The position numbers and the translations under genes are program-made. From Paracoccaceae bacterium (lineage in GTDB: Bacteria; Pseudomonadota; Alphaproteobacteria; Rhodobacterales; Rhodobacteraceae), in contig DOOI01000029.1 of NCBI GenBank assembly GCA_003512825.1, positions 1 to 10,169 on the forward strand: 10,169 bases of DNA, written 5' to 3'. This document shows positions 1 through 7,417 of the stretch, one piece after another; positions within the stretch are counted from its first letter, which is position 1; every line of letters starts with the position of its first letter. The notes beneath the pieces are model-generated. The model saw only the letters and a program-made list of their open reading frames with translations, was not told the origin of the DNA and ran no database searches.

Positions 1-857
1 CTGCGGTTCGTCTTGAAATCATCTCCTTTACAGATCATCGTTTTTTTTCGCCCGATTTACCTTACCTCGCCATCATTCTAGGCGGAGCCCTGTTTGGCAT
101 TGGTATGGTTTTGGCGCGCGGATGCGCCTCACGACTAACAGTCTTGACAGGCTCCGGTAATTTGCGCGCGTTTACTGTTCTTGTGATCTTTGCCATCGTT
201 TCGCACGCCACGCTTAAGGGAGTTCTCGCGCCGCTTCGGGTATCGATCTCTCAAGCGACCATGACTCTCCCTGAATTTGCTTGGATGCCAATTCTGTGGA
301 CTTCATTCCTTGTCTTGTCCGGAAGCTTAATTGTGTGGAAATCAGGGGCGCAGCTTAAAAATTTCGCTTTGGCAGCGCTCCTTGGATTGCTTGTACCCAT
401 CGCTTGGGTGGGAACTGGCTTTGTCCTTTTTGATGAGTTCGACCCAATTGCGATGGAAAGCCTTTCGTTCACCTCACCTGCATCGGAAGCATTGTTTTGG
501 ACGATTGCTTCAACCTCAATATCCGCAGGTTTCGGAGTTGCTTTGCTTGGTGGAGTCGTGGTTGGCGCGGCACTCCTTTCCAAGCTGCGCGGTGAATTCA
601 AATGGGAAAGCTTTGAAAGCAATCGTCAAATGGCGCGATATTTCGCCGGCGCGATTTTCATGGGGTTCGGCGGCGTGCTTGCCGGCGGCTGCACCGTGGG
701 TGCAGGACTCGCTGGGGCTCCTACCCTCTCGATCGCAGCCATCCTAGCACTGGGGGCGATTACAGCCGGCGGATTGGCCGCTCATCACCTGATCAATGGA
801 ACTTCTCGTGGATACGGCGCACATTCCACCAAACCGCCCCTACAACCGGCAGAGTGA
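1..857 (+). CDS. YeeE/YedE-family sulfur-compound membrane transporter (5' truncated)
   Basis: The reading frame is already open at base 3 and stops with TGA at 855-857, giving 284 visible residues. The family usually has about 330-400, so the N-terminus lies outside the window and the ATG at 105 is internal. The protein is very hydrophobic. It shows the two diagnostic glycine/cysteine repeats of the YeeE/YedE (DUF395) family: GIGMVLARGCASR, with its Cys at visible residue 41, and GFGGVLAGGCTVGAGLAG, with its Cys at residue 230. In characterised relatives (thiosulfate transporter TsuA/YeeE) the conserved membrane cysteines relay thiosulfate across the inner membrane, so sulfur-compound uptake is the inferred role; the substrate is not visible here. 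The last 21 residues are hydrophilic and encoded opposite the end of the DUF3422 gene, suggesting a run-on C-terminal tail. No terminator is visible after the stop. Confidence 0.88.
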   Translation, partial: AVRLEIISFTDHRFFSPDLPYLAIILGGALFGIGMVLARGCASRLTVLTGSGNLRAFTVLVIFAIVSHATLKGVLAPLRVSISQATMTLPEFAWMPILWTSFLVLSGSLIVWKSGAQLKNFALAALLGLLVPIAWVGTGFVLFDEFDPIAMESLSFTSPASEALFWTIASTSISAGFGVALLGGVVVGAALLSKLRGEFKWESFESNRQMARYFAGAIFMGFGGVLAGGCTVGAGLAGAPTLSIAAILALGAITAGGLAAHHLINGTSRGYGAHSTKPPLQPAE

Positions 858-2073
858 CCAAAGCCATGATCATCCCCCTGCTAACCCCAATCGGCTCAGC
901 AAGGGGATAGAGCACGTAACTTAACAGCGATACGGCATAATAGCTGATCGCAACTGTAGAGAGTCCTTCTACGGTTTTCTGAAGCCGCAATTGCATGTCA
1001 GCACGCTGGTTCATGCTTTCCAGCAGTTGCTGATTTTGAGCAGAACGCTCGACATCAACGCGGGTCCTCAGCAGTTCGCCCGCCCGAATTGCCCGGTCCG
1101 ACATCGCCTTCAACCGTGCTTCCGACGCTTTGACTGTCCGCATGGCGGGATCATAGCGGCGCATCATAAACTCGTTGAGTGTTTGGCGTCCATCAAACCG
1201 CGTTTCACGCATGACCTCGATACGCTGATGGACAATCGCTTCATAGGCAGAGGTGGCACCAAACCGAAAAGACGTCTGAACGCCAAGGTTCTCCAATTCA
1301 GCCGAAACCGCCAGAAGGCCAGCCAAGGTCAGATCCGCGCTCTTTTCCTCATCGCGCATATCGGCCATCAGATCGGTTAATTGCCGGTCAATATGCCCCA
1401 TCCTGCTGCCGATTTCTCGAACGCGGGCAAATCCCAGCATCGACATTGTCTTGTAAGTCTCGATCTCCAACATCCGTTGAACAATCCGCCCCACTCGGCG
1501 TGCCCCCGTTCCTGGGGCCACAAAAACTGCCAGTCGAATATGGCCTGCGGGATCGATCCGGAAATCACCTGCAACAACGGCTGCTTCATCCAGCACATAG
1601 GATGCGGCGAGGCTTTCTGGCACAAACCAGTCACTCAAAGACCGAACAACCTCTTCCTTCTCCTTTAGCACATCGATCCGCACCAAAGCCGACGTAATCC
1701 GCATACCGGGCGCTTCAGCGAGCCAATCGGCCGGAAACACCTCAAAGTCAGCAGGATCAAAAGAACGCGCAGAAACACCGTCGGCAAATGCGGTATAGGT
1801 GACAAACTCGGTATGGCTTTCCCACTTCAACGCGTATTTGCCTATGCGACCAAAATAATGCGTAGCACCCGGAGGCGGGTGAGCAACGCCATGTCGATCC
1901 AGAAGCTTTGTCAGGTGGTGAAAATCTGCGGCACGGTCTCGCGCAGCAGCGTTTTCTGCAGGCTTAATTGCAATAAAAACGGCAGTGCCGGGAACGCCTA
2001 GTGTGGGAAACGGCCGAGCGTGCAGCTCGTTGGTCAACGGATAACGGAGCGGATGATCGGCAATTGCAGTCAT
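793..2073 (-). CDS. DUF3422 family membrane-anchored protein
   Basis: This 426-residue protein begins with the family-typical segment YPLTNELHARPFP (about residues 11-23). A soluble N-terminal half is followed by a long helical, Arg/Glu/Gln-rich region likely to form coiled coil (about 195-368). Two hydrophobic segments sit at the C-terminus (about 371-391 and 399-418), with a basic tail. The architecture fits DUF3422 (PF11902), whose biochemical function is unknown; the C-terminal segments imply inner-membrane anchoring. I chose the ATG at 2071-2073 because AAGGA lies 8 nt upstream and the protein then starts directly at the conserved region. An upstream in-frame ATG at 2136 would add 21 basic residues without family support. 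The gene follows pntB on the same strand but is separated from it by a strong terminator, so it is probably transcribed on its own. Its 3' end overlaps the converging transporter gene by 65 bp. Confidence 0.9.
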   Translation of the reverse strand: MTAIADHPLRYPLTNELHARPFPTLGVPGTAVFIAIKPAENAAARDRAADFHHLTKLLDRHGVAHPPPGATHYFGRIGKYALKWESHTEFVTYTAFADGVSARSFDPADFEVFPADWLAEAPGMRITSALVRIDVLKEKEEVVRSLSDWFVPESLAASYVLDEAAVVAGDFRIDPAGHIRLAVFVAPGTGARRVGRIVQRMLEIETYKTMSMLGFARVREIGSRMGHIDRQLTDLMADMRDEEKSADLTLAGLLAVSAELENLGVQTSFRFGATSAYEAIVHQRIEVMRETRFDGRQTLNEFMMRRYDPAMRTVKASEARLKAMSDRAIRAGELLRTRVDVERSAQNQQLLESMNQRADMQLRLQKTVEGLSTVAISYYAVSLLSYVLYPLAEPIGVSRGMIMALVTLPVVGAVWWNVRRIHEKFH

Positions 2074-2250
2074 TGAAGGCGTCCTTGAGGGAGCAGCTAG
2101 ATTTCTAAGGGTTACACGGCGTTTAGCATTTCGCAAATATGTTTATTTTACAATCACTTAAAGAATACCGTCGCATACATCTCTCTCAAAGCAAAAAACC
2201 GCCGCGCTTTCACGCGGCGGTTTTCAGATTTCGGCAAAGCCGTCGAGCAA
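2074..2250. other. Intergenic region between pntB and the DUF3422 gene
   Basis: This 177-bp gap holds the pntB terminator and, on the minus strand, the leader of the DUF3422 gene. The stretch between the terminator and the DUF3422 start is AT-rich around 2130-2165, as expected for a promoter. I could not find a convincing -35/-10 pair, so no promoter is called. Confidence 0.5.
2193..2224 (-). terminator. Rho-independent terminator after pntB
   Basis: A perfect 8-bp GC stem (CCGCCGCG at 2199-2206 with CGCGGCGG at 2213-2220) encloses a 6-nt loop. It is extended by four A:T pairs. Read on the minus strand, the hairpin is followed by a run of six T, and it lies about 26 nt past the pntB stop. 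This is a textbook intrinsic terminator for the pntAB operon. On the plus strand it is followed by only four T, but no plus-strand gene ends here. Confidence 0.9.
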
Positions 2251-3729
2251 TTAGGATGAGATTTTCGTCAGCAACTCATCTAATGACTTTTTGGCGTCGC
2301 CATAGAACATCCGGGTATTCTCTTTGTAAAAGAGCGGATTTTCGATCCCGGAATAGCCCGTGCCCTGACCGCGCTTTGAAACGAACACTTGCTTTGCCTT
2401 CCAGCATTCCAAAACAGGCATGCCTGCGATTGGGCTGTTTGGGTCTTCTTGCGCGGCAGGGTTAACAATGTCATTGGACCCGATCACGATCGCGACGTCG
2501 GTTTCCGGGAAATCATCGTTGATTTCATCCATTTCCAACACGATGTCATAAGGGACTTTGGCTTCCGCTAGCAGCACGTTCATATGCCCCGGCAAACGTC
2601 CGGCAACCGGGTGGATTGCAAAACGTACTTTCTTGCCCTTCGCGCGAAGCCGCTTGGTTAATTCAGACACCGATTGCTGTGCCTGAGCAACGGCCATGCC
2701 GTATCCAGGAATGATCACAACACTGTCAGCGTCTTCCAACGCAGCAGCTACGCCATCGGCATCAATCGCAATCTGTTCCCCCGTCACTTCCATCGCTGGT
2801 CCTGTCGTGCCACCGAAACCGCCGAGGATCACCGAAATGAAGGAGCGGTTCATCGCTTTGCACATGATGTAGGATAGGATTGCGCCAGAGGATCCCACCA
2901 GTGCGCCAGTGACGATAAGCAGGTCATTGGACAAAGAGAAGCCGATCGCGGCTGCTGCCCAGCCGGAATAGCTGTTTAGCATCGACACCACGACGGGCAT
3001 ATCCGCACCGCCAATACCCATGATCAAATGATAACCGATGAAGAGCGCCAGCAAAGTCATTGCGTAAAGCGTCCAGCTGCCGACACCCTGCATGTACATC
3101 ACAAGCAAGACCACAGACAAAATAGCGGCACCCGCGTTGAGGGCATGGCCACCGGGAAGCTTCTTTGCCTTGCCATCAACCTTGCCAGCCAGTTTGCCGA
3201 ACGCGACAACTGAACCGGTGAACGTTACCGCTCCGATAAAGACCCCGAGGAACACTTCTACTTTCAGAATGTTGATCTCAGTAGACGTCTTGTGAGCAAC
3301 TTTTTCAGCGAACCCGGCAAGCCCCATATCATGGAGAGCTGCCATTATTCCTGCTGCGTTCAAAGATGGTGATAGACCGCTCTTTAGGTCAGCAACTCGT
3401 GACATTTCAATGTCAGCATTGAAGCCGATGAAGACTGCCGCGAGGCCCACAAAAGAGTGCAGCGCTGCAACAAGCTGCGGCATTTCAGTCATCTCGACCT
3501 TGGCGGCCAGATACTGCCCCGCATAAGCACCAACGGCGATCATAACCAAGACCACCAGATAATTGCCCATTCCTGGTCCAAACACCGTTGCAAAGGCCGC
3601 CAAGGCCATCCCAACGATGCCATACCAAACGGCGCGTTTTGCGCTTTCCTGCCCCGAGAGGCCGCCGAGCGATAGAATGAATAAAATTGCAGCCGCAATG
3701 TAAGCTGCCGATACGATTCCGATACTCAT
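2251..3729 (-). CDS. pntB: NAD(P) transhydrogenase subunit beta
   Basis: The product is 492 residues, close to full length for PntB. It forms part of the proton channel (domain II) plus the NADP(H)-binding domain III of the inner-membrane transhydrogenase, which drives NADH + NADP+ to NAD+ + NADPH with proton influx. The N-terminal two thirds contain multiple membrane helices. His91 in [14 protein letters not shown] matches the conserved proton-channel histidine of the E. coli subunit, and [18 protein letters not shown] (about 240-257) is another family hallmark. Domain III (about 320-492) carries the NADP-binding GYGMAVAQ (342-349), [13 protein letters not shown] (373-385), GSNDIVNP (417-424) and [11 protein letters not shown] (452-462). 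The ATG at 3727-3729 follows AGGGAG with a 7-nt spacer. Only 12 nt separate it from the pntA stop, so the two genes form an operon ending at the terminator near 2200. Confidence 0.98.
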   Translation of the reverse strand: MSIGIVSAAYIAAAILFILSLGGLSGQESAKRAVWYGIVGMALAAFATVFGPGMGNYLVVLVMIAVGAYAGQYLAAKVEMTEMPQLVAALHSFVGLAAVFIGFNADIEMSRVADLKSGLSPSLNAAGIMAALHDMGLAGFAEKVAHKTSTEINILKVEVFLGVFIGAVTFTGSVVAFGKLAGKVDGKAKKLPGGHALNAGAAILSVVLLVMYMQGVGSWTLYAMTLLALFIGYHLIMGIGGADMPVVVSMLNSYSGWAAAAIGFSLSNDLLIVTGALVGSSGAILSYIMCKAMNRSFISVILGGFGGTTGPAMEVTGEQIAIDADGVAAALEDADSVVIIPGYGMAVAQAQQSVSELTKRLRAKGKKVRFAIHPVAGRLPGHMNVLLAEAKVPYDIVLEMDEINDDFPETDVAIVIGSNDIVNPAAQEDPNSPIAGMPVLECWKAKQVFVSKRGQGTGYSGIENPLFYKENTRMFYGDAKKSLDELLTKISS

Positions 3730-3741
3730 ATCCTAGCTCCC

Positions 3742-5316
3742 TTACGACTTCTGGAACATGGCAAGCATCCGGCGCGTAACCAGAAAACCACCGACGATGT
3801 TAATGGTAGCAATCAAAACTGAGATACCTGCCAGAATGACCACAAGCCAGCTTCCAGACCCGATCTGCAACAAAGCCCCAAGGATGATGATCCCGGAGAT
3901 TGCGTTAGTCACGGCCATCAAAGGCGTATGCAAGCTGTGTGAAACACCCCAAATCACTTGGAAGCCGACGAAGCAGGCCAAAGCGAACACGATGAAGTGT
4001 GACATAAAGCTCTCTGGAGCCACCGAGCCCACGAGTAACATGAGCGCTGTGCCGACACCCAGCAGAATGACTTGGCTCTTGGTCTGCGCTTTGAAAGCTG
4101 CGACTTCTTTGGCACGCTTTTCCTCAGGGGTCAGCTCTTTCGCCTTCTCCTTTGGTTTCGCTGCGGCGATTGCCTGCACTTTGGGCGGAGGCGGCGGGAA
4201 AGTCACGGCTTTCTGATGCGCGATTGTTGCGCCCCGGATAACGTCGTCGTCCATATTGTGCAGAACCTGACCATCCTTGTTAGGGGTCAAATCGGTCATC
4301 ATATGGCGGATGTTTGTAGAATAAAGCGTAGAGGCCTGAGACGCCATCCGGCTTGGAAAATCAGTATATCCCACAATAGTTACGCCATTGTCGGTTATGA
4401 TTTTCTGATCGGGCACCGTTAGCTTGCAGTTGCCACCACGCTCAGCCGCGAGGTCAATAATGACCGAGCCACTCTTCATTGCAGTCACCATGTCGGGTGT
4501 CCACAATTCGGGTGCTTCACGGTTCGGTATCAAGGCGGTAGTGATTACAATGTCAATTTCCGGCGCAAGTTCGCGGAATTTCTTGAGCTGAGCCTCGCGG
4601 AACTCTGGCGAAGACGGAGCCGCATAGCCACCAGTCGCGGCGCCATCTTGCTGCTGTTCTTCGAAATCAAGATAGACAAACTGAGCCCCCATGGATTCGA
4701 CTTGCTCCGCCACTTCGGGCCGCACGTCGAATGCATATGTGATTGCTCCAAGGCTGGTCGCAGTGCCGATTGCCGCAAGGCCTGCAACGCCCGCGCCAAC
4801 GACCAGTACCTTTGCAGGAGGAACCTTGCCTGCCGCGGTGACTTGTCCCGTAAAGAAACGGCCAAAATTATTGCCCGCCTCAATAACCGCGCGATAGCCA
4901 GCAATATTCGCCATCGACGAAAGAGCGTCCATCTTTTGAGCACGCGAAATCCGCGGCACCATATCCATCGCGATCACAGAGGCACCTTTGGAAGCCGAAA
5001 GTTCCATAAGGTCTTTGTTAGCTGCGGGATAGAAGAACGAAATCAAAAGCTGGCCTTCTTTCAGGCGTTTAGCTTCTGCATCGCTCGGGGGGCGCACTTT
5101 CGCGACCACATCTACGTCTTTCCAGAGGGCGGCTGCGGTCTTGACCACTTCCACGCCAGCCGCTGCATAGGCCGCGTCTGAAAAACCTGCTGACTTTCCA
5201 GCACCGCTTTCGATTGCACAGCTATAGCCGAGCTTTTGCAATTGCAGGGCACTATCGGGCGTCATTGCAACCCTGTTTTCCCCTTCGAAGATTTCCTTCG
5301 GCGTTCCGATCTTCAC
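3742..5316 (-). CDS. pntA: NAD(P) transhydrogenase subunit alpha
   Basis: This is a 524-residue full-length alpha subunit, not the split PntAA/PntAB form. It carries the NAD(H)-binding domain I and part of the membrane domain II of the proton-translocating transhydrogenase. Domain I (about 1-372) resembles alanine dehydrogenase. It opens with [20 protein letters not shown], has the dinucleotide fold [11 protein letters not shown] (174-184), and includes [14 protein letters not shown] (316-329). A Pro-rich then Lys/Glu-rich linker follows (about 373-412), and then four hydrophobic helices (about 415-431, 438-457, 468-485, 489-512). The start codon is GTG at 5314-5316, preceded by a purine run ending GGGAG six nt upstream; it gives the canonical family N-terminus. 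It is first in an operon with pntB. A 138-bp gap upstream leaves room for its own promoter. Confidence 0.98.
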   Translation of the reverse strand: MKIGTPKEIFEGENRVAMTPDSALQLQKLGYSCAIESGAGKSAGFSDAAYAAAGVEVVKTAAALWKDVDVVAKVRPPSDAEAKRLKEGQLLISFFYPAANKDLMELSASKGASVIAMDMVPRISRAQKMDALSSMANIAGYRAVIEAGNNFGRFFTGQVTAAGKVPPAKVLVVGAGVAGLAAIGTATSLGAITYAFDVRPEVAEQVESMGAQFVYLDFEEQQQDGAATGGYAAPSSPEFREAQLKKFRELAPEIDIVITTALIPNREAPELWTPDMVTAMKSGSVIIDLAAERGGNCKLTVPDQKIITDNGVTIVGYTDFPSRMASQASTLYSTNIRHMMTDLTPNKDGQVLHNMDDDVIRGATIAHQKAVTFPPPPPKVQAIAAAKPKEKAKELTPEEKRAKEVAAFKAQTKSQVILLGVGTALMLLVGSVAPESFMSHFIVFALACFVGFQVIWGVSHSLHTPLMAVTNAISGIIILGALLQIGSGSWLVVILAGISVLIATINIVGGFLVTRRMLAMFQKS

Positions 5317-5454
5317 CGTGGACTCCCCCCCTAAATAGTTTCATTGAGCCGCCTGACATCTAACTCAAAAGTCAGTGACAACCAGCGATTTCATCGTTCG
5401 CGCAATTTTCTTTCACAAACCCGTCGCATCCGATGCACGGAATGCCGTGTTCTG
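5317..5454. other. Upstream region of pntAB
   Basis: This gap lies between the methyltransferase stop and the pntA GTG start, both on the minus strand. It contains the pntA ribosome-binding run (seven C at 5325-5331 on the plus strand). Near the methyltransferase end are a small inverted repeat, CACGG-4 nt-CCGTG (5436-5449), and beside it the palindrome GCATCCGATGC (5426-5436). Neither has a T-run, so I do not call a terminator. A promoter for pntAB is likely here, but no box pair is good enough to place. Read-through from the upstream three-gene operon is also possible. Confidence 0.4.
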
Positions 5455-5913
5455 TCAAATCCATCGACGAGTTTTTTGGCAATAGCGCGCAAAATCCGCA
5501 CGAAATTTGCGCCTTAGTCGATCCTCTTCAGGAAGAATGAAGCGGCGTTCCAAAACCCGCGCAAGAACGGGGACCAAAACAAGTGCTAGCACGGCATCCA
5601 AATAAAGTGTGATTCCAGCCAAAATCAGCAAATCCCCCAAATAAATTGGGTTTCGAGTGCGGCTAAATATGCCCGACTGCACCAATCGATCCGCCTCTCG
5701 ATGTGGAATAATTGTCGTGTCCTGTCGACGCATTTCGTAAACTGCCAGAAGCCCCAAGAGAACGCCGCCCCCCAAAAGAAGCCCTGCGACAAATCGCGTG
5801 ACAGCGAAGTCGAGGCTTAGGCCGAACGAAAAGTATTGCGCTTGAAAATAGGCCGCCATCGCAAAGGCCGTGAGCCAGACAGGCGGGATATCAATCCATT
5901 TCAAGAGTTTCAT
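5455..5913 (-). CDS. Isoprenylcysteine/phospholipid methyltransferase-like membrane protein
   Basis: Read from the ATG at 5911-5913 this is 152 residues, the usual size for bacterial ICMT/PEMT-family methyltransferases. Hydrophobic segments lie at about 11-30, 38-59 and 92-120. The C-terminal signature is clear: LVQSGIFSRTRNPIYLGD (77-94), with the RNPxY cofactor-binding motif, then FILPEEDRLRRKF (125-137) and the closing YCQKTRRWI. The family transfers a methyl group from S-adenosylmethionine at the inner membrane; the bacterial substrate cannot be read from sequence. The ATG overlaps the restored stop of the rhodanese gene as ATGA, implying translational coupling. As the sequence stands, a one-base frameshift upstream places this gene in the same open frame as the rhodanese, making an apparent 291-residue fusion (5455-6330). 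I regard the fusion as secondary because the junction residues look like no domain. Confidence 0.85.
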   Translation of the reverse strand: MKLLKWIDIPPVWLTAFAMAAYFQAQYFSFGLSLDFAVTRFVAGLLLGGGVLLGLLAVYEMRRQDTTIIPHREADRLVQSGIFSRTRNPIYLGDLLILAGITLYLDAVLALVLVPVLARVLERRFILPEEDRLRRKFRADFARYCQKTRRWI

Positions 5914-6330
5914 TTGGGCTTCCATGCCGCATCTTGGCTCCAGCCGATTATCCCGCCTTGCATCACCACAACATTTTTCCCGCCCCAACAGTCTTGCCGC
6001 GAATGTTGCCTGAGCCGAAAGCGTACCCGTGTTACAATATAGAATGACCAGACCCTGCTCGGGTAGCTCCTGCAAGCGTGCAGGGATTTCACGCCATTCA
6101 ATATTCTTTGCGCCGGGAATATGCTCTGCCTCAAACTGCTCGGCATCACGCGTATCGATGAATGTGGCGGCCTTGAATACCATCTCGTCCAATTGTGCAG
6201 GCATGATGATTCCCGCTTCATACGTGGCAAATCCCATGTAATCCTGAACAGCTTCACGAATGTTTTGATCCGCCCAAGAGAGCGCAGCATGTGACAAACA
6301 AATCGCGACGAAAAAAGCCGCTCGCATCAT
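5910..6330 (-). CDS. Secreted single-domain rhodanese (frameshifted)
   Basis: The product begins with a signal peptide (hydrophobic core about 4-18, likely cleavage after SWA at residue 20). A rhodanese domain follows: FIDTRDAEQFEAEHIPGAKN (57-76) and the active-site loop VILYCNTGTLSAQA with Cys99. It should be a periplasmic sulfurtransferase or persulfide carrier. After Glu118 the frame breaks at an A5 run (T5 on the plus strand at 5974-5978). Removing one base restores ENVVVMQGGIIGW, the expected final rhodanese strand, and a stop at 5910-5912, for 139 residues. Without that correction the frame runs about 20 meaningless residues and joins the methyltransferase. The ATG at 6328-6330 overlaps the metallo-hydrolase stop as ATGA. 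The loop lacks the Arg common in thiosulfate sulfurtransferases, so the substrate is open. The break may be a sequencing error or a real mutation. Confidence 0.82.
5974..5978 (-). other. Homopolymer frameshift site in the rhodanese gene
   Basis: A run of five T on the plus strand (five A in the mRNA) sits where the rhodanese frame switches. Upstream codons read AARLLGRE in one frame. Downstream codons read VVVMQGGIIGW in the frame ending at 5910. A four-base run would make the gene continuous. Other homopolymers nearby (eight C at 6440-6447, seven G at 7853-7859) are in frame, so the assembly is not failing at every run. Confidence 0.8.
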
Positions 6331-7277
6331 TCAAATTCCATTTCGGCAAACACATTGCCCGCGTTTTTTGTGGCCAGCTCTTCAAAAGTGTCTAAGTTTT
6401 TCCAGCGCTCTTGATCGACATAATAAGCACCTGCCAAATCCCCCCCCTCTTCAATGTGCTTGCCAACTTTTTCTCTCAGATCAACGAGATAGTCATGCGT
6501 ATAGCGGCGCACTTGTGCGAGGTTTGTTGGATGGCCATGACCGGGAATAATGTAAGTGGGCATGAGCGGCTCGAGTTTGGTTTCCCAGGTTTCCACCCAG
6601 CACTTTGTGCAGGTGTCAACGAAGATCGGCGGCATTCGTTCATGGAAGGCAATATCGCCTGCAATCATTGTGCTCCATTCGGGAATCCAAACTTGCGTGT
6701 CGCCAGGGGAGTGAGCCGCACCGAGGTGCAGAACTTCGATCTTCAATCCACCCATTTCAATGTCATAGCGATCCTCAAACGTAAGATTGGCGTGCTCAAG
6801 ACGCGTACCCTCCGCTTTTTCTCGATTATAACGCTCCATACCAATAAGGAGCGAGTCACCAAGATGCCGCGTCTTTGAAACCGCGTCGACGTGTGCCAAA
6901 ACATCTATTCCAAGGTCTCGCCAATAGGAATTTCCGAGCATGGCGTGACCTTGACCATTCTCATTGATCACGAGCTTGACTGGCTGATCCGTGACCATCT
7001 TGATTTCGTCGTGAAGTGCCTTGGCCAAACGCGCAGAGGCACCTCCATTGATCACGATGACGCCGTCATCCGTGACAATGAAAGACAGGTTGTTGTTATG
7101 GCCGGAGTTTTCATAGGTAGGTGGCGCGGTCGCTCCTATGGCTGAAAAAACATGAGGCACCACTTCAACAGGCTTGGAGTAAAGCTCTGACTGGGGATAC
7201 TGATCAGCTATGTCTTCGCTCGCCATCACTGCAGATGCGGTAAAAATCGCGGAAAAAACCATCAAATAACGGACCAT
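6327..7277 (-). CDS. Periplasmic metallo-beta-lactamase-fold hydrolase, SoxH-like
   Basis: This 316-residue protein starts at the ATG at 7275-7277, preceded by AGGGAGAGG. It begins with a signal peptide (core about 4-17, cleavage near AVMA at 19). The fold is metallo-beta-lactamase: FIVTDDGVIVINGGAS (66-81), LHLGAAHSPGDTQVWIP with His189 (183-199), IAGDIAFHERMPP with Asp208 (205-217) and IIPGHGHPTNL with His247/His249 (243-253). The usual HxHxDH motif is replaced by NENGQGHAMLGN (105-116), which keeps one His (111). The closest group I can name is the SoxH-type / quinoprotein-relay zinc metallohydrolases. Substrate and metal content are unknown. A CTKCW pair (Cys223, Cys226) is a further oddity. 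It is first in a coupled operon with the rhodanese and methyltransferase genes. The frame is open 79 codons further upstream, but that stretch lacks family features and overlaps the divergent SDR gene. Confidence 0.88.
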   Translation of the reverse strand: MVRYLMVFSAIFTASAVMASEDIADQYPQSELYSKPVEVVPHVFSAIGATAPPTYENSGHNNNLSFIVTDDGVIVINGGASARLAKALHDEIKMVTDQPVKLVINENGQGHAMLGNSYWRDLGIDVLAHVDAVSKTRHLGDSLLIGMERYNREKAEGTRLEHANLTFEDRYDIEMGGLKIEVLHLGAAHSPGDTQVWIPEWSTMIAGDIAFHERMPPIFVDTCTKCWVETWETKLEPLMPTYIIPGHGHPTNLAQVRRYTHDYLVDLREKVGKHIEEGGDLAGAYYVDQERWKNLDTFEELATKNAGNVFAEMEFE

Positions 7278-7417
7278 TTGCCTCTCCCTAGGTAAATCCA
7301 GCCTCACATTCGCATTCGTGAATTTCTTTAGCAAGCTGTAAAGATGCGGGTGATCGCTTGCCAGTCTCTCCTTCGCAGGCCACTCTGCCACCCAAACGAC
7401 GGATGGGAGAAAATGCT
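7278..7417. other. Divergent control region between the metallo-hydrolase and SDR operons
   Basis: About 140 bp separate the two divergent starts, so promoters for both operons should lie here. A tandem CATTCG repeat and the short inverted repeat ATTC-GT-GAAT (7314-7323) lie on the metallo-hydrolase side. They could be operator elements, but they are short. No convincing plus-strand promoter was found. Confidence 0.45.
7314..7342 (-). promoter_or_regulatory. Possible promoter for the metallo-hydrolase operon
   Basis: On the minus strand TTTACA (7337-7342) matches the -35 consensus at five of six bases. Exactly 17 bp on is ACGAAT (7314-7319), a weak -10 with three matches. The implied transcript would have a leader of about 30 nt with a good ribosome-binding site. 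This is consensus matching only. Confidence 0.25.

Noticed and set aside
331..747. A 138-codon plus-strand frame and a 123-codon minus-strand frame (251-622) inside the transporter gene
   Set aside because: Both are shadows of the transporter frame. Their translations show no domain or membrane pattern, while the transporter frame carries both family motifs.
2074..2136. A 21-residue N-terminal extension of the DUF3422 protein
   Set aside because: The ATG at 2073 has a ribosome-binding site and starts just before the conserved NELHARPFP region.
4648..5181. A 177-codon plus-strand frame opposite pntA
   Set aside because: The translation is His/Cys/Arg-rich without any motif, and it is antisense to the highly conserved NAD-binding domain of PntA.
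5426..5449. Inverted repeats after the methyltransferase gene as a terminator
   Set aside because: The stems are only about 5 bp and no T-run follows on the minus strand.
5455..6330. A genuine rhodanese-methyltransferase fusion protein of 291 residues
   Set aside because: The joining residues (about 119-139) match no rhodanese end, while the neighbouring frame carries the expected final strand and a stop that overlaps the methyltransferase ATG.
6440..6447. Run of eight C as a possible second frameshift
   Set aside because: The metallo-hydrolase frame reads EEGGDLAG through it and continues to a natural stop overlapping the next start, so the run length is consistent with an intact gene.
7358..7417. 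Earlier starts for the SDR gene (TTG 7358, ATG 7403)
   Set aside because: Neither has a clear ribosome-binding site. The GTG at 7418 does, and it gives the standard SDR length and N-terminus. The ATG at 7403 remains the main alternative.
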